This document shows positions 9,472-17,748 of a stretch of DNA of 64,000 nucleotides, piece by piece. Source of the stretch: an uncultured Eubacteriales bacterium (GTDB lineage: Bacteria; Bacillota; Clostridia; Oscillospirales; Oscillospiraceae). The stretch covers positions 40,909 through 104,908 of the forward strand of contig UQSF01000007.1 of NCBI GenBank assembly GCA_900543625.1. Direction: 5' to 3'. The translations under genes were made by a program, and so were the position numbers. Numbering within the stretch: position 1 is the stretch's first letter; every line of letters begins with the position of its first letter. The notes under the pieces were generated by a model. The model made no database searches. It worked only from the letters and a program-made list of their open reading frames with translations, and had not been told where the DNA came from.

Positions 9472-10017
9472 GTGGAGCTCAAATGCAAGGCGAAGATCAT
9501 GGATGCGGCCGCGATCGACCGCACGCTCGTGCGCATCGCGCATGAGATCCTTGAAAAGAACGACGGCACGGAGGATCTGTGCCTGATCGGCATCCACACG
9601 CGCGGCGTGCCGCTGGCGCGCAGGCTGGCCGGGAACATTGCGCGCATCGACGGTGTGCAGCTGCCGGTCGGTGAGCTGGACATCTCGCTCTACCGTGACG
9701 ATCTGAGTCCGGCTGCGGATACGCCGGTGCTCAACCGCACCGATGTCCCCTTCCCGGTTGCGGGCAAAACCGTCGTGCTGGTCGACGATGTCATCTACAC
9801 CTGCCGCACGGCACGCGCGGCACTCGACGCCGTGATGCGCCTCGGCCGTCCGGCGCGCATCCAGCTCTTCGCCCTGATCGACCGCGGTCATTCGGAGCTG
9901 CCGATCAAGGCCACCTACGTGGGCAAAAATATCCCGACCGCCAAGAGCGAGATCGTGGCCGTCCGCCTGCAGGAGACGGACGGGGAAAACAGTGTCTGCA
10001 TCCTCGAGAGAGGATAA
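9472..10017 (+). CDS. pyrR: bifunctional pyrimidine operon attenuator / uracil phosphoribosyltransferase PyrR
   Basis: The 181-residue protein aligns end to end with Bacillus PyrR, as seen in IAHEILEKN, GIHTRGVPLA, ISLYRDDL, DRGHSELPI and GKNIPTAKSE. The PRPP loop is VVLVDDVIYTCRTARA, with Cys where most homologues have Gly (YTGRT). The start is GTG at 9472, with GGAGG 7 bases before it. An in-frame ATG a few codons upstream lacks a ribosome binding site and lies against the attenuator. PyrR senses UMP/PRPP and represses pyrimidine genes. Here it precedes the uracil permease, so the operon serves uracil salvage. Confidence 0.93.
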   Translation: MELKCKAKIMDAAAIDRTLVRIAHEILEKNDGTEDLCLIGIHTRGVPLARRLAGNIARIDGVQLPVGELDISLYRDDLSPAADTPVLNRTDVPFPVAGKTVVLVDDVIYTCRTARAALDAVMRLGRPARIQLFALIDRGHSELPIKATYVGKNIPTAKSEIVAVRLQETDGENSVCILERG

Positions 10018-10052
10018 AGAATAGATTAAATTTTCACGGGAGGAAAAAATCT

Positions 10053-11414
10053 ATGAACAACAAATCCATCGGCACCGAGCCGGTGTACGACGCACGTACA
10101 CTCGGCGCGCCCAGAATGTTCATTCTGGGTCTCCAGCACATGTTCGCCATGTTCGGCGCGACCGTCCTCGTCCCGGCGCTCTCCGGCCTCGACGTCGCAA
10201 CCACGCTGCTGTTCGCCGGCCTCGGCACGCTGCTGTTCCACCTGCTGACCAAGGGCAAAGTCCCGGCCTTCCTCGGCAGCTCGTTCGCCTTCATCGGCGG
10301 CTACAACGCCGTGCGCACCATCGGGACGAATCCGGACGGCTCCGCGATCTATAATAATGACCTGCTGGCCTACGCCTGCTTCGGCGTCGCCATCGCGGGC
10401 CTGATGTACATCATCCTGTCGACCCTGTTCAAGGTCTTCGGCGTCAAGAAAGTCATGCGCTACTTCCCGCCGATCGTCACCGGCCCGATCATCATCGCCA
10501 TCGGCCTGACGCTGTCCTCTTCCGCCATCACCAACTGCCGTGCCAACTGGCTTGTCGCCGTCGTCGCGATCCTGATCGTCATCGGCTTCAACATGTGGGG
10601 CAAGGGCATGACCAAGATCATCCCGATCCTGCTCGGCGTGCTCGGCTCCTATATCTTCGCACTCATCGTTGACCCCGCGGAGCGTGCCTCCGTCGCCGCT
10701 GCCGTCAGCAGCGCCAAGTGGTTCGGCCTGCCAATCTTCTGGAAAAACAGCGTGTTCCACCTCTTTGCCGGCCCGGTCGACAGCGGCGTCCTCTGGTCCG
10801 CCGTGCTGACGGTCGTGCCCCTGTCCCTTGCCACCATGGTCGAGCACATCGGCGACATCTGCGCCATCTCCTCCACCTGCGGCAAGAACTTCATGGTCGA
10901 CCCCGGCTTCCACCGCACCCTGCTCGGTGACGGTCTGGCTACCACCCTCGCTTCCCTCTTCGGCGCTCCGGCCAACACCACTTACGGCGAGAACACCGGC
11001 GTGCTTGCCCTGTCGCGCGTGTACGATCCGCGCGTGATCCGCATCGCTGCCTGCATCGCGATCGTCGTGTCCTTCTGCCCGAAGTTCGCGGCCCTCGTGT
11101 CCGCCATGCCGACGGCCACCATCGGCGGCGTGTCCCTCGTGCTCTACGGCATGATCTCCGCCGTCGGCGTGCGCAACGTCGTCGAGAACAAGGTCGACTT
11201 CACCAACACCCGCAACGTCATCATCGCCGCGCTCATCCTCGTGCTCGCCATCGGCATCACTTACTCCGGCAGCATCCAGATCGGCGTTGTGTCCCTGTCA
11301 GGCCTGGCTGTTTCTTCCATCGTCGGCATCCTGCTCAACGCCATCCTGCCCGGCAAGGACTACACCTTCGAGCAGAACGATCAGGGTGCGACCTCCGTGG
11401 ACTTCAAGGTCTGA
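10053..11414 (+). CDS. uraA: uracil permease (NCS2 family)
   Basis: The 453-residue membrane protein of the nucleobase:cation symporter-2 family has about 14 hydrophobic segments in the usual 7+7 arrangement. Family hallmarks are LQHMFAMFGATVLVP at the start, FLGSSFAFIGGY, MVEHIGDICA (with the substrate-binding Glu) and GAPANTTYGENTGVLA. A uracil rather than xanthine specificity is supported by its place directly after pyrR, 35 bases downstream and with its own GGGAGG site. It should import uracil with protons and be repressed together with pyrR when pyrimidines are plentiful. Confidence 0.93.
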   Translation: MNNKSIGTEPVYDARTLGAPRMFILGLQHMFAMFGATVLVPALSGLDVATTLLFAGLGTLLFHLLTKGKVPAFLGSSFAFIGGYNAVRTIGTNPDGSAIYNNDLLAYACFGVAIAGLMYIILSTLFKVFGVKKVMRYFPPIVTGPIIIAIGLTLSSSAITNCRANWLVAVVAILIVIGFNMWGKGMTKIIPILLGVLGSYIFALIVDPAERASVAAAVSSAKWFGLPIFWKNSVFHLFAGPVDSGVLWSAVLTVVPLSLATMVEHIGDICAISSTCGKNFMVDPGFHRTLLGDGLATTLASLFGAPANTTYGENTGVLALSRVYDPRVIRIAACIAIVVSFCPKFAALVSAMPTATIGGVSLVLYGMISAVGVRNVVENKVDFTNTRNVIIAALILVLAIGITYSGSIQIGVVSLSGLAVSSIVGILLNAILPGKDYTFEQNDQGATSVDFKV

Positions 11415-11440
11415 GCCTGCATCGAAACCAAATACGCACC

Positions 11441-11474
11441 GGCCGCCGCAGCAGCTCGCTGCGGCGGCCTCTTT
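11441..11474 (+). terminator. pyrR-uraA terminator
   Basis: The 12-bp stem GGCCGCCGCAGC/GCTGCGGCGGCC is followed by TCTTTGTT. Confidence 0.8.
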
Positions 11475-11537
11475 GTTCCGTCTTCCACCGCAGGACGCGA
11501 TTGTTAAATTTGTGTCCGGTTTTTTCCAAAAAATCAG

Positions 11538-11566
11538 TTGTAGTTTCTGAAAAAATGCGTTATCAT
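11538..11566 (+). promoter_or_regulatory. SigA promoter of the aminotransferase gene
   Basis: TTGTAG, 17 bases, TATCAT. Confidence 0.7.
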
Positions 11567-11622
11567 GAATTTGCTTAGGAGCAAAAAGGAACAAGAAATA
11601 TCCATAAAAACGGAGGAGCAAC

Positions 11623-12813
11623 ATGAAATTTTCCAGCAAAATCGAAAAGTGCGGCCTCTCTCCCATGCGCAAATTCGCGCCCTACGCAAACGAGGCGGCG
11701 AAAAAGGGGAAGAAGCTCTACCACCTGAACATCGGCCAGCCCGATATCGCCACGCCCGCGGCCTATTTTGACGCCGTCAAGAACTTCAGCCAGCCGGTCC
11801 TGGCCTACGCCCCGTCCGACGGCGTACCGGAGATGATCGACGCCGTCGTCAACTACTACGGCAAGATCGACGCACCCATCACCAACAAGCAGGTGCTCAT
11901 CACCACCGGCGGCAGCGAGGCGCTGCAGATCGCGCTCAGCTGCATCCTCGACGAGGGTGATGAGATCATCATCCCCGAGCCGTTCTACCCGAACTACAGC
12001 ACGTTTGTCACGCTCACCGGCGCGACCATCCGCCCCATCACCACGACGCCGGAGGAAAACTACCGGTTTGCCATCCGTGAGCGCGTCGAGGCGTGCATCA
12101 ACGAGCACACCCGCGCCATCCTCTTCACCAACCCCGGCAACCCGACCGGCACTATCCTCACCGAGGAAGAGCTCCGGCTCATGGCCGACATCGCCAAGGA
12201 GCACGACCTGTTCATCATCGGCGACGAGGTGTACCGCGAGTTCGTCTACGGCGGTGAGAAGCTCATGAGCCTGCTGCAGCTCGAGGGCTATGAGGACAAC
12301 GTCGTCGTCATCGACTCCGTGTCCAAGCGCTTCAGCGCCTGCGGTGCGCGCATCGGCTGCGTGATCACGCGCAACAGCGATCTCTACAACAACGCCATGA
12401 AGTGGTGCCAGGGTCGTCTGTGCGCCTCTACGATCGACCAGGTCGCCTCCGCCGCGCTCTACACCGTCGGCCCCGAATACTTCGACGCCGTGCGCACCGA
12501 GTATAAGGCCCGCCGCGACACCCTCGTCGAAGGGCTCAAGAAGATCCCCGGTGTTATCTACTCCGAGCCGAAGGGCGCGTTCTACGTCATGGCCAAGCTC
12601 CCCGTGGACGATGCCGAAAAGTTCCAGCTGTTCATGCTCGAGGAGTTTGACGACAACGGCGACACGCTCATGTTCACCCCGGCCGAGAGCTTCTACAAGA
12701 CGCCGCACACCGGCGTCAACGAGATCCGCATGGCCTACGTCATCAATCAGGACGCCCTCAAGCGCTCCATGGAGCTGCTGGCCAAGGGCATCGAGGCCTA
12801 TAACAGCAAGTAA
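11623..12813 (+). CDS. class I/II pyridoxal-phosphate aminotransferase (aspartate aminotransferase-like)
   Basis: This fold-type I aminotransferase has 396 residues. The family marks are LNIGQPDIATP near the N-terminus, TTGGSEALQ for cofactor phosphate binding, NPGNPTGT, GDEVYREF and the Schiff-base lysine in SVSKRFSACGARIG near residue 236. The subfamily resembles AspC-like enzymes that act on aspartate, alanine or aromatic amino acids, and the exact substrate cannot be read from sequence. The gene has its own promoter and a strong terminator, and the ATG is preceded by GGAGGAG. Confidence 0.9.
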   Translation: MKFSSKIEKCGLSPMRKFAPYANEAAKKGKKLYHLNIGQPDIATPAAYFDAVKNFSQPVLAYAPSDGVPEMIDAVVNYYGKIDAPITNKQVLITTGGSEALQIALSCILDEGDEIIIPEPFYPNYSTFVTLTGATIRPITTTPEENYRFAIRERVEACINEHTRAILFTNPGNPTGTILTEEELRLMADIAKEHDLFIIGDEVYREFVYGGEKLMSLLQLEGYEDNVVVIDSVSKRFSACGARIGCVITRNSDLYNNAMKWCQGRLCASTIDQVASAALYTVGPEYFDAVRTEYKARRDTLVEGLKKIPGVIYSEPKGAFYVMAKLPVDDAEKFQLFMLEEFDDNGDTLMFTPAESFYKTPHTGVNEIRMAYVINQDALKRSMELLAKGIEAYNSK

Positions 12814-12825
12814 GCACACGCACAA

Positions 12826-12858
12826 AAACCGTCCGTTCCCACCGGGAACGGACGGTTT
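12826..12858. terminator. bidirectional terminator
   Basis: The 15-bp stem AAACCGTCCGTTCCC/GGGAACGGACGGTTT lies between the convergent aminotransferase and DMT exporter genes. Confidence 0.88.
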
Positions 12859-12869
12859 ACTTGTCGGAT

Positions 12870-13751
12870 TCAGTTTGCTTTCTGCCGGCGCTTGAGATTG
12901 AGCAGCACGACCGCCGAGAGCACGCACACACAGCCGAGTGCGCTCAGCGGCGTGAGCGTCTCGTGAAACACGAAGATGCCCACAAGCGTCGCCACGACCG
13001 GCTCAAACGAGGCGAGAATGGACGCCTTGCCCGTCTCGAGCCCCGTGAGACCGTAGGTATAGAGCAGATACGGCAGGTAGCACGTGACGATGCCGAGCGC
13101 CGTGCACAGGCCGAAGCCCTGCCACGATGCGAACATCACGCCCAGCGGCTGCGCCGCACCCCAGAGGATCGCCGCGCCGGCGGTGGTCAGCAGGCAGGAG
13201 TAGAAGTTGACCGTGCTGCTCGAATAGCCGCGGTCGAGCGCATAGCGGGCGAAGATACTGTAGAGTGCGTAGCCGAAGCCTGCGCCGAGGCCGTAGAGGA
13301 TACCGGCCGCGGAGAGCTTGTGCTCCCCGCCGACGAGCGACACCAGACAGCACCCGGCAAACGCCAGCACAAGTGCGACAAGCTTCTGCGCCGTGATGCG
13401 TTCGTGAAACAAAAGCAGTGACAGCACCATGACGATCGACGGTGCGGTATACAGCAGCACGGCCGCCGTGGACAGATCCATGATCGTGATGGCCTGAAAA
13501 TAACAATACGTAAAAAAGAGGAGGCTGCAGATGCCCGTGCCGAAAAAGCACCAGAAATCCCGCAGCCGGATGCGAAACTGCTTCGGGTCGCGCACGAGGA
13601 TGGTCGCGCCGAACAACAGCGCGGCAATGCCGCAGCGCAGCACGATCGCGCCCGTCGCGTCCACGCCGCAGGCCGCCAGCGTGCGCGTAAACAGTCCCAT
13701 CAGCCCCCAAAGGCAGCCGGCCGCGATGACGGACGCCGTATACTTGCGCAT
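12870..13751 (-). CDS. EamA/DMT-family transporter
   Basis: The 293-residue integral membrane protein has ten hydrophobic helices arranged as two EamA repeats of about 140 residues. Typical positions are GCLWGLMGLFTRTL at the start, LLLFHERIT at the end of the first repeat and FHETLTPLSALG in the second. These carriers usually export amino acids or other small metabolites. The ATG at 13751 follows GGAGG, whereas the open frame upstream reads through the promoter. No substrate can be assigned. Confidence 0.85.
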   Translation of the reverse strand: MRKYTASVIAAGCLWGLMGLFTRTLAACGVDATGAIVLRCGIAALLFGATILVRDPKQFRIRLRDFWCFFGTGICSLLFFTYCYFQAITIMDLSTAAVLLYTAPSIVMVLSLLLFHERITAQKLVALVLAFAGCCLVSLVGGEHKLSAAGILYGLGAGFGYALYSIFARYALDRGYSSSTVNFYSCLLTTAGAAILWGAAQPLGVMFASWQGFGLCTALGIVTCYLPYLLYTYGLTGLETGKASILASFEPVVATLVGIFVFHETLTPLSALGCVCVLSAVVLLNLKRRQKAN

Positions 13752-13763
13752 TGCGCACCCCTC

Positions 13764-13813
13764 CATACGAAAAAAATCGTATGCATGATAGCAGGTTTTC
13801 AGACCGTTGTCAA
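13764..13813 (-). promoter_or_regulatory. SigA promoter and leader hairpin of the DMT exporter
   Basis: TTGACA (13813-13808), 17 bases, TATCAT (13790-13785) on the minus strand. Directly after the start site is the inverted repeat CATACGA/TCGTATG with a T6 loop (13764-13783), a possible operator or mRNA 5'-end stabiliser. Confidence 0.75.
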
Positions 13814-13856
13814 TTTGCGTCGGTAAAGTTTTTGTGCGGCATTCTCGTTTGCCCAC

Positions 13857-13885
13857 TTGTCAAGCCGCAGCGGCTGTGATAAAAT
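13857..13885 (+). promoter_or_regulatory. SigA promoter of an unassigned small RNA
   Basis: TTGTCA, 17 bases, TAAAAT. No ribosome binding site or credible reading frame follows. The transcript would begin near 13892. Confidence 0.75.
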
Positions 13886-13891
13886 GAGAAT

Positions 13892-14056
13892 GCTGCAAAT
13901 GCGGCATGCGGGTCAAGCGAACAGCTCCGCACCGGCTCCATCTGCCGGTTGAAAACGAGATGGCATCTGCGGATCCAGCGATATGCTCCGCCTCGGGAAC
14001 CTCCCCGTGGAAAAATAGAGGCTTAAGAGCGGCGGCCGATACCGCCGCTTTCTGTT
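13892..14056 (+). ncRNA. unassigned structured RNA, about 165 nt, with predicted pseudoknot
   Basis: A promoter lies just upstream and an intrinsic terminator, AGCGGCGG/CCGCCGCT (14028-14049) followed by TTCTGTTT, closes the unit. In between, five hairpins can be drawn by hand. They are TGCTGC/GCGGCA (13891-13906), TGCGG/CCGCA (13907-13931), ACCGGC/GCCGGT (13931-13949), GCATCTG/CAGCGATATGC (13963-13985) and CCTCGGG/CCCGTGG (13991-14010). The loop of the third, CCATCT (13938-13943), is exactly complementary to AGATGG (13958-13963), giving a six-pair pseudoknot. I do not recognise a 6S, SRP, tmRNA, RNase P or standard riboswitch signature. It could be a small RNA or a leader of the following tRNA-Leu. 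Confidence 0.6.
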
Positions 14057-14057
14057 T

Positions 14058-14141
14058 GCGCCTGTGATGGAATTGGTAGACATGCGAGATTTAGGTTCTC
14101 GTGCTTTCAGCGTGTGGGTTCGAGTCCCTTCAGGCGCACCA
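14058..14141 (+). tRNA. tRNA-Leu(UAG)
   Basis: The 84-nt class II tRNA has acceptor GCGCCTG/CAGGCGC, anticodon stem CGAGA/TCTCG with loop TTTAGGT (anticodon TAG), a variable arm, GGTTCGAGTCC T-arm and an encoded CCA. Confidence 0.95.
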
Positions 14142-14143
14142 CG

Positions 14144-14181
14144 CCTCCGGCGGCTGATGCATCGGCCGCCGGAGGTTTTTT
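14144..14181 (+). terminator. tRNA-Leu terminator
   Basis: The stem CCTCCGGCGGC/GCCGCCGGAGG is followed by TTTTTT. Confidence 0.88.
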
Positions 14182-14197
14182 GCTTTTGGGGGAACAT

Positions 14198-14227
14198 TTG
14201 TGCTGCGCGGCCGTCTGACCATACAAT
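14198..14227 (+). promoter_or_regulatory. possible promoter of the lipoprotein gene
   Basis: TTGTGC, 18 bases, TACAAT, located between the tRNA terminator and the lipoprotein start. Confidence 0.45.
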
Positions 14228-14249
14228 TATATAGAAAGGCGGCCTGACC

Positions 14250-14759
14250 ATGAAACGATCCCGACTGCTCCCCGCACTGCTCCTCGCGCTGCTGATGCTC
14301 CTCCCCGCCGGCTGCGGCACTCAGACAACGGGCGCACCGCAGCAAACGCCCACGCCCACCGAGACCGCGACCGTATCCGGCGCTGCCGGAACGCTGCGTG
14401 TGCAGGTTCCGGACGGCTGGAAGTATGAGATCTGCCCCGAAGGGACGCTCGACGGCTCGGGGACCGACTTTGGTGTAAAGATCCGGCCGGACAGCAACTC
14501 GGACAGCTGTGTGCAGCTGTACTGGTCGGACAGCTTCGGCGTGTGCGGCACGGGGCTGAAGGAAGAATCGCTGACGCTCGCCGGAGACAGCGTCTCCGCC
14601 GGGTATTATGACGGCGACAAAAACTGGACCTTTCTCAGCTATCAGGGAAAAAACAGCGGCATCGTTGCCTGGGCCGACCCGAACGCTCCGTGGTTCGCGG
14701 CGCAGGGTGAGCAGGTGCTCGCCATGCTCGACACGGTCGAATGGGAACCGGCAGCATAA
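14250..14759 (+). CDS. small lipoprotein of unknown function
   Basis: The 169-residue protein has a Lys/Arg N-terminus, a hydrophobic stretch and the lipobox LPAGC with Cys23 as the lipidation site. It should therefore be anchored to the outer face of the membrane. A Thr/Pro linker (PTPTETAT) leads into a compact domain of about 120 residues. The domain begins TLRVQVPDGWKYEI, is rich in aromatic residues and ends WFAAQGEQVLAMLDTVEW. That pattern resembles small beta-rich lipoproteins known only as hypothetical. It is monocistronic between two terminators. Confidence 0.8.
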   Translation: MKRSRLLPALLLALLMLLPAGCGTQTTGAPQQTPTPTETATVSGAAGTLRVQVPDGWKYEICPEGTLDGSGTDFGVKIRPDSNSDSCVQLYWSDSFGVCGTGLKEESLTLAGDSVSAGYYDGDKNWTFLSYQGKNSGIVAWADPNAPWFAAQGEQVLAMLDTVEWEPAA

Positions 14760-14779
14760 CGTAAATTCTGAGAGAACAG

Positions 14780-14813
14780 CACGTCCCGCAGCAGAGCTCT
14801 GCTGCGGGACGTG
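14780..14813. terminator. bidirectional terminator
   Basis: A perfect 34-base palindrome with 15-bp arms, CACGTCCCGCAGCAG/CTGCTGCGGGACGTG, separates the convergent lipoprotein and YkvI-type genes. Confidence 0.75.
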
Positions 14814-14828
14814 TGTTATCATATGAGA

Positions 14829-16070
14829 TTATTTCGCCGCGGCGGGGACGGCGGCGGGTTCCGCCGTCTCGGCCGCTTCAGCCTCCGGCTGCGCGGCGGC
14901 AAAGCCCTGCACAAGACCGTGCTCGCGGATATACCTGCGGTTTTTGTACACGCCGACGGTCAGGAACGGAACGACCACGACCGCGATGCCGAGATAGCCG
15001 CAGTAGCCATAGCCGTACTTGATGATGTTCGTGAGGCCGGCCATGGAGATGGACATGGACAAAATGATGATGAACGCGGACACGATGGCGCTGCGCACCG
15101 GCGCGGACTGGATGCCGCGGAACATCGGCAGCTTCTCAAAGCGGGCGACGAAGCCGAAGATCGTCGTCACACCCGTGGAGATGAGGCAGAGCATGAGGCA
15201 CACGCCGTAAACTGCGGTGAGGGCACGGATGCCCATGGCGTTGCAGACCGTGAGCGTGGGGATGGTCGTGCCGCCGTCGACGGCGGTGTAGACGCCGCGC
15301 CAGCAGATGAGCATGAACACGGACAGCACGAGCGCAACGGCATTCATGGCAAAGGAGATCCACATGGCCTTGGCGCAGCCCTGCTTGCTGCGCATGGTCG
15401 TGCCGCAGGCGATCATGGTCGGCAGCGTAACGCACTGGAAGCCGGCATAGGTGAAGGCGTTAAAGATCGCTTTGGGGACATTGGCGAAACCGGTCGTCTG
15501 AAAATCAGCACTGAGGACGGTGAACAGTGGCGACTCGCTCTTGAAGATGCCGATGGCGTAGATGGTGATGGCAGTGACGAGGATGGCGATGCCCATATAG
15601 GTGGACGCCGCGCGCACGATGCCCGCGCCGAAAATGGTCAGGAGCAGCACGAGGCAGCCGACGGCCACGACGCCGAGATAATAGTTCACGCCGAAATAGC
15701 TCCGCAGCGCGGACGCCGCACCCGAGATGGCCGCCGCAACGGCCATGAGCACCATGATGTAAAAGAAGATCTCGAACAGCCACTCGATCTTGTCAAAGGG
15801 GTGATAGAGTGTCTCGAACAGCTGCTTGTAGCTCGTCAGGCCGCGGGAATTGTACATGATCATGGCCTCGCGCATCGTGAGCGTGAGCAGCAGCATGGCA
15901 ACGATCGCCGACACGATGCCGGCCCAGCCGAGGCCGACGTAATAGGTGTTGGCCTGGTTTCCGGTCGCAAAGCCGCCGCCGGCGTGCGCGGAAAACAGCA
16001 CCGCGCCGACCGAGAAGGCGGCAAAAAACGGGGTCTTGGGTATGGTTCTGGTCTTGGTCCGGGTTTTCAT
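14829..16070 (-). CDS. YkvI-family membrane transporter, T-box regulated
   Basis: The 413-residue membrane protein has about ten to eleven helices. It starts with SVGAVLFSAHAGGGFATGNQ, the Gly-rich broken first helix typical of LeuT-fold YkvI-like proteins, and ends with a polar Ala/Glu-rich tail. The ATG at 16070 has GGAGG 8 bases upstream, and the longer open frame upstream lies inside the leader RNA. YkvI proteins are uncharacterised. A T-box leader directly upstream shows that the gene answers to an uncharged tRNA, so the cargo is probably an amino acid. The specifier suggests tryptophan. Confidence 0.82.
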   Translation of the reverse strand: MKTRTKTRTIPKTPFFAAFSVGAVLFSAHAGGGFATGNQANTYYVGLGWAGIVSAIVAMLLLTLTMREAMIMYNSRGLTSYKQLFETLYHPFDKIEWLFEIFFYIMVLMAVAAAISGAASALRSYFGVNYYLGVVAVGCLVLLLTIFGAGIVRAASTYMGIAILVTAITIYAIGIFKSESPLFTVLSADFQTTGFANVPKAIFNAFTYAGFQCVTLPTMIACGTTMRSKQGCAKAMWISFAMNAVALVLSVFMLICWRGVYTAVDGGTTIPTLTVCNAMGIRALTAVYGVCLMLCLISTGVTTIFGFVARFEKLPMFRGIQSAPVRSAIVSAFIIILSMSISMAGLTNIIKYGYGYCGYLGIAVVVVPFLTVGVYKNRRYIREHGLVQGFAAAQPEAEAAETAEPAAVPAAAK

Positions 16071-16112
16071 GATGCATTCCTCCTGCAAAAGCATAGTCTG
16101 ATGGTCTGGCAG

Positions 16113-16396
16113 GAAAAAAGAAAACCCTCCGTCTTTCCTGCCCTCTGGCAGAAGAGACGAAAGGCCGAAACCCCTCCGCGGTACCACTCTTCTTCGCCCC
16201 CGCGATCGGGGACGCACTTATCCGGGATACCATCATATCCCTGCACAATAACGGGCGCACCCGTCTGCACCTACTCATCGTTCAGCGCAGCCGCTGTTCA
16301 GCCAGTTCGGCAGGTCTGTACGCTTTGTGCCTCGCACCACCCGGCACTTCTCTGAAAGGACGTTCCTGCTTACTACTCTGTGTCTTCGCGTTTGAT
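16113..16396 (-). ncRNA. T-box leader, probable Trp specifier
   Basis: The T-box core GAGTGGTACCGCGG lies at 16190-16175. A terminator, GTCTCTTCTGCC/GGCAGGAAAGAC, with a T-rich tail follows (16158-16113). Stem I shows AGAGA and GGTGGTGCGAGGCAC. The triplet UGG at 16304-16302 sits in GAA-C-UGG, the context seen at specifiers, so the sensed tRNA is probably tRNA-Trp. Confidence 0.82.
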
Positions 16397-16402
16397 GGCT
16401 TG

Positions 16403-16432
16403 ATGATAACACCCGAATTCGCTGCGCGTCAA
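16403..16432 (-). promoter_or_regulatory. SigA promoter of the YkvI T-box leader
   Basis: TTGACG, 18 bases, TATCAT on the minus strand. Confidence 0.7.
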
Positions 16433-16510
16433 GACGCGCATTTGCCGAAAAACGAATCAGGAGTCGAAAAAAGTTTCGGCGATTTCACCAACCGGCTTTC
16501 TCCGCTGCGC

Positions 16511-16545
16511 AAAAACACGCCGCGCCCGTTCCGGGCACGGCGTGC
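16511..16545 (-). terminator. terminator of the zinc-ribbon gene
   Basis: CACGCCG/CGGCGTG encloses a second stem. On the minus strand TTTTT follows. Confidence 0.8.
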
Positions 16546-16563
16546 AAAATACGGTGGTGCGGG

Positions 16564-16803
16564 TCACTTGACCTCGTCGTCCAGCCAGTCGGCAAGCTTT
16601 TCCTCGTCCATACCGAGACCCTTGGACAGAAATGCGAGCATCTCGTTGAAGTTGAGCTTTTTCAGGCGCTCGAAGTTCGTCTCGCCCTTCTTTTCGGGGT
16701 CGATCAGGCGGCCTTCGATATAGCCGCACTCATAGCACATGTTCAGTGCGTATTTCCGATGGGTATCCAGCGTCATTTCATGACCGCAGCGGGGACATTT
16801 CAT
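16564..16803 (-). CDS. small zinc-ribbon protein
   Basis: This 79-residue protein begins MKCPRCGHEMT and has a second pair, MCYECGY, so two CxxC knuckles 17 residues apart can hold one zinc ion. The rest is an acidic and basic helical tail ending KLADWLDDEVK. The ATG at 16803 is preceded by a GTG and by GGAG. The GTG is slightly close to the ribosome binding site. It may be the last gene of the operon that contains the racemase-like gene upstream, though 115 bases separate them. The function is unknown. Confidence 0.75.
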   Translation of the reverse strand: MKCPRCGHEMTLDTHRKYALNMCYECGYIEGRLIDPEKKGETNFERLKKLNFNEMLAFLSKGLGMDEEKLADWLDDEVK

Positions 16804-16918
16804 CACACATTCTCCTCTCCGAATATGGCAGTTCCGGGTGTGTTTCGCACAGCGCCCTGTTCATAATCTTAGAATATGCTACATGATTATGCGCCAATAT
16901 GCAAGCATAGTTTACGAA

Positions 16919-17743
16919 TTAACACGGCGCGGCCGCCGGTCCCGGCAGCGTGACGGTCAGCGTCTGCGTCAGGCGCACCGCGCCGCCGATCGACAGTCCC
17001 GTCACCGCGCCGTCCGTGCGCTGCACGCCGACCTCGAGCGTGCCGCCCGGCTGGCCGATGCCGATCTCCGTGATGCCGTCGGCAAAGTCCGCCGTGAGCA
17101 CGACGGCCGCGGCGACGCTGCCGGAGGCGCAGCTGTTTTCCGCGACGCAGGACGCGGTCTCGCGCACGAACACGACCGGCTTTATGCTGCCGCACGCGCG
17201 GTCGAGAAAAATCGCCCCAACGGCGCTGGCCTCGGGCGCGGCGTCAATGGCGCGCTGCACGAGCGCCTCATCCGGCTGCGCACAGTCGATGACAAAGTGC
17301 GTGATGCCGGCAAAGGTCACGCGCGCCGCCTGCACGTCCGCCCAACCGGCCGGCTGCACGGACAGCGGCAGCGGCATCACCGTGGACGCCGTGCCCTCCG
17401 CCGTATCCGCCATGACGGGCTGGACACCGTCCGCCCCGCTGATCTCGGCAAAGACACAGCTTTTCCCCTGCGCGCCGTTGCGCAGCGCCTGATAAAAGCC
17501 GGCGCAGCGCAGGGCATTGCCGCAAAACTCACCGCCCATCATCTCCAGCCGGATCTCTCCGCCGCTGCGCGGCGCGGTCAGAAACGCGACCTGCTCAATG
17601 CCCAGCTCCGGCAGACGCAGGATCTGTGCCGCGACGCGCGCACGCTCGGCCGCCTGCACGTCCGAGCAGACGATGGCCGTGACATTCCCCGCCGGGTCGA
17701 GCACCGCGACGGTATATTCTCTTTTCCGCTGCAAAGTCTGCAT
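16919..17743 (-). CDS. DapF/CntK-like cofactor-independent amino-acid racemase or epimerase
   Basis: The 274-residue protein has two half-domains, each with a catalytic-type cysteine. Cys74 is in GGEFCGNALRC and Cys205 in ENSCASGS, a layout shared by diaminopimelate epimerase and the histidine racemase CntK. The first motif (EFCGNA) and the QPGGTLEV stretch look closer to CntK than to DapF, which has GNGxRC. It should therefore invert the alpha carbon of an amino acid, although DapF activity is not excluded. The ATG at 17743 lies 6 bases after the stop codon of the rhomboid-like gene, so the two are co-translated. Confidence 0.72.
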   Translation of the reverse strand: MQTLQRKREYTVAVLDPAGNVTAIVCSDVQAAERARVAAQILRLPELGIEQVAFLTAPRSGGEIRLEMMGGEFCGNALRCAGFYQALRNGAQGKSCVFAEISGADGVQPVMADTAEGTASTVMPLPLSVQPAGWADVQAARVTFAGITHFVIDCAQPDEALVQRAIDAAPEASAVGAIFLDRACGSIKPVVFVRETASCVAENSCASGSVAAAVVLTADFADGITEIGIGQPGGTLEVGVQRTDGAVTGLSIGGAVRLTQTLTVTLPGPAAAPC

Positions 17744-17748
17744 GGCGC

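Noticed and set aside
13892..14056. 6S RNA or SRP RNA.
   Set aside because: No closing 5'/3' stem as in 6S, and the real SRP RNA is at 47 kb.
16919..17743. Plain diaminopimelate epimerase (dapF).
   Set aside because: The first cysteine motif is EFCGNA rather than GNGxRC, so I used a wider family call.
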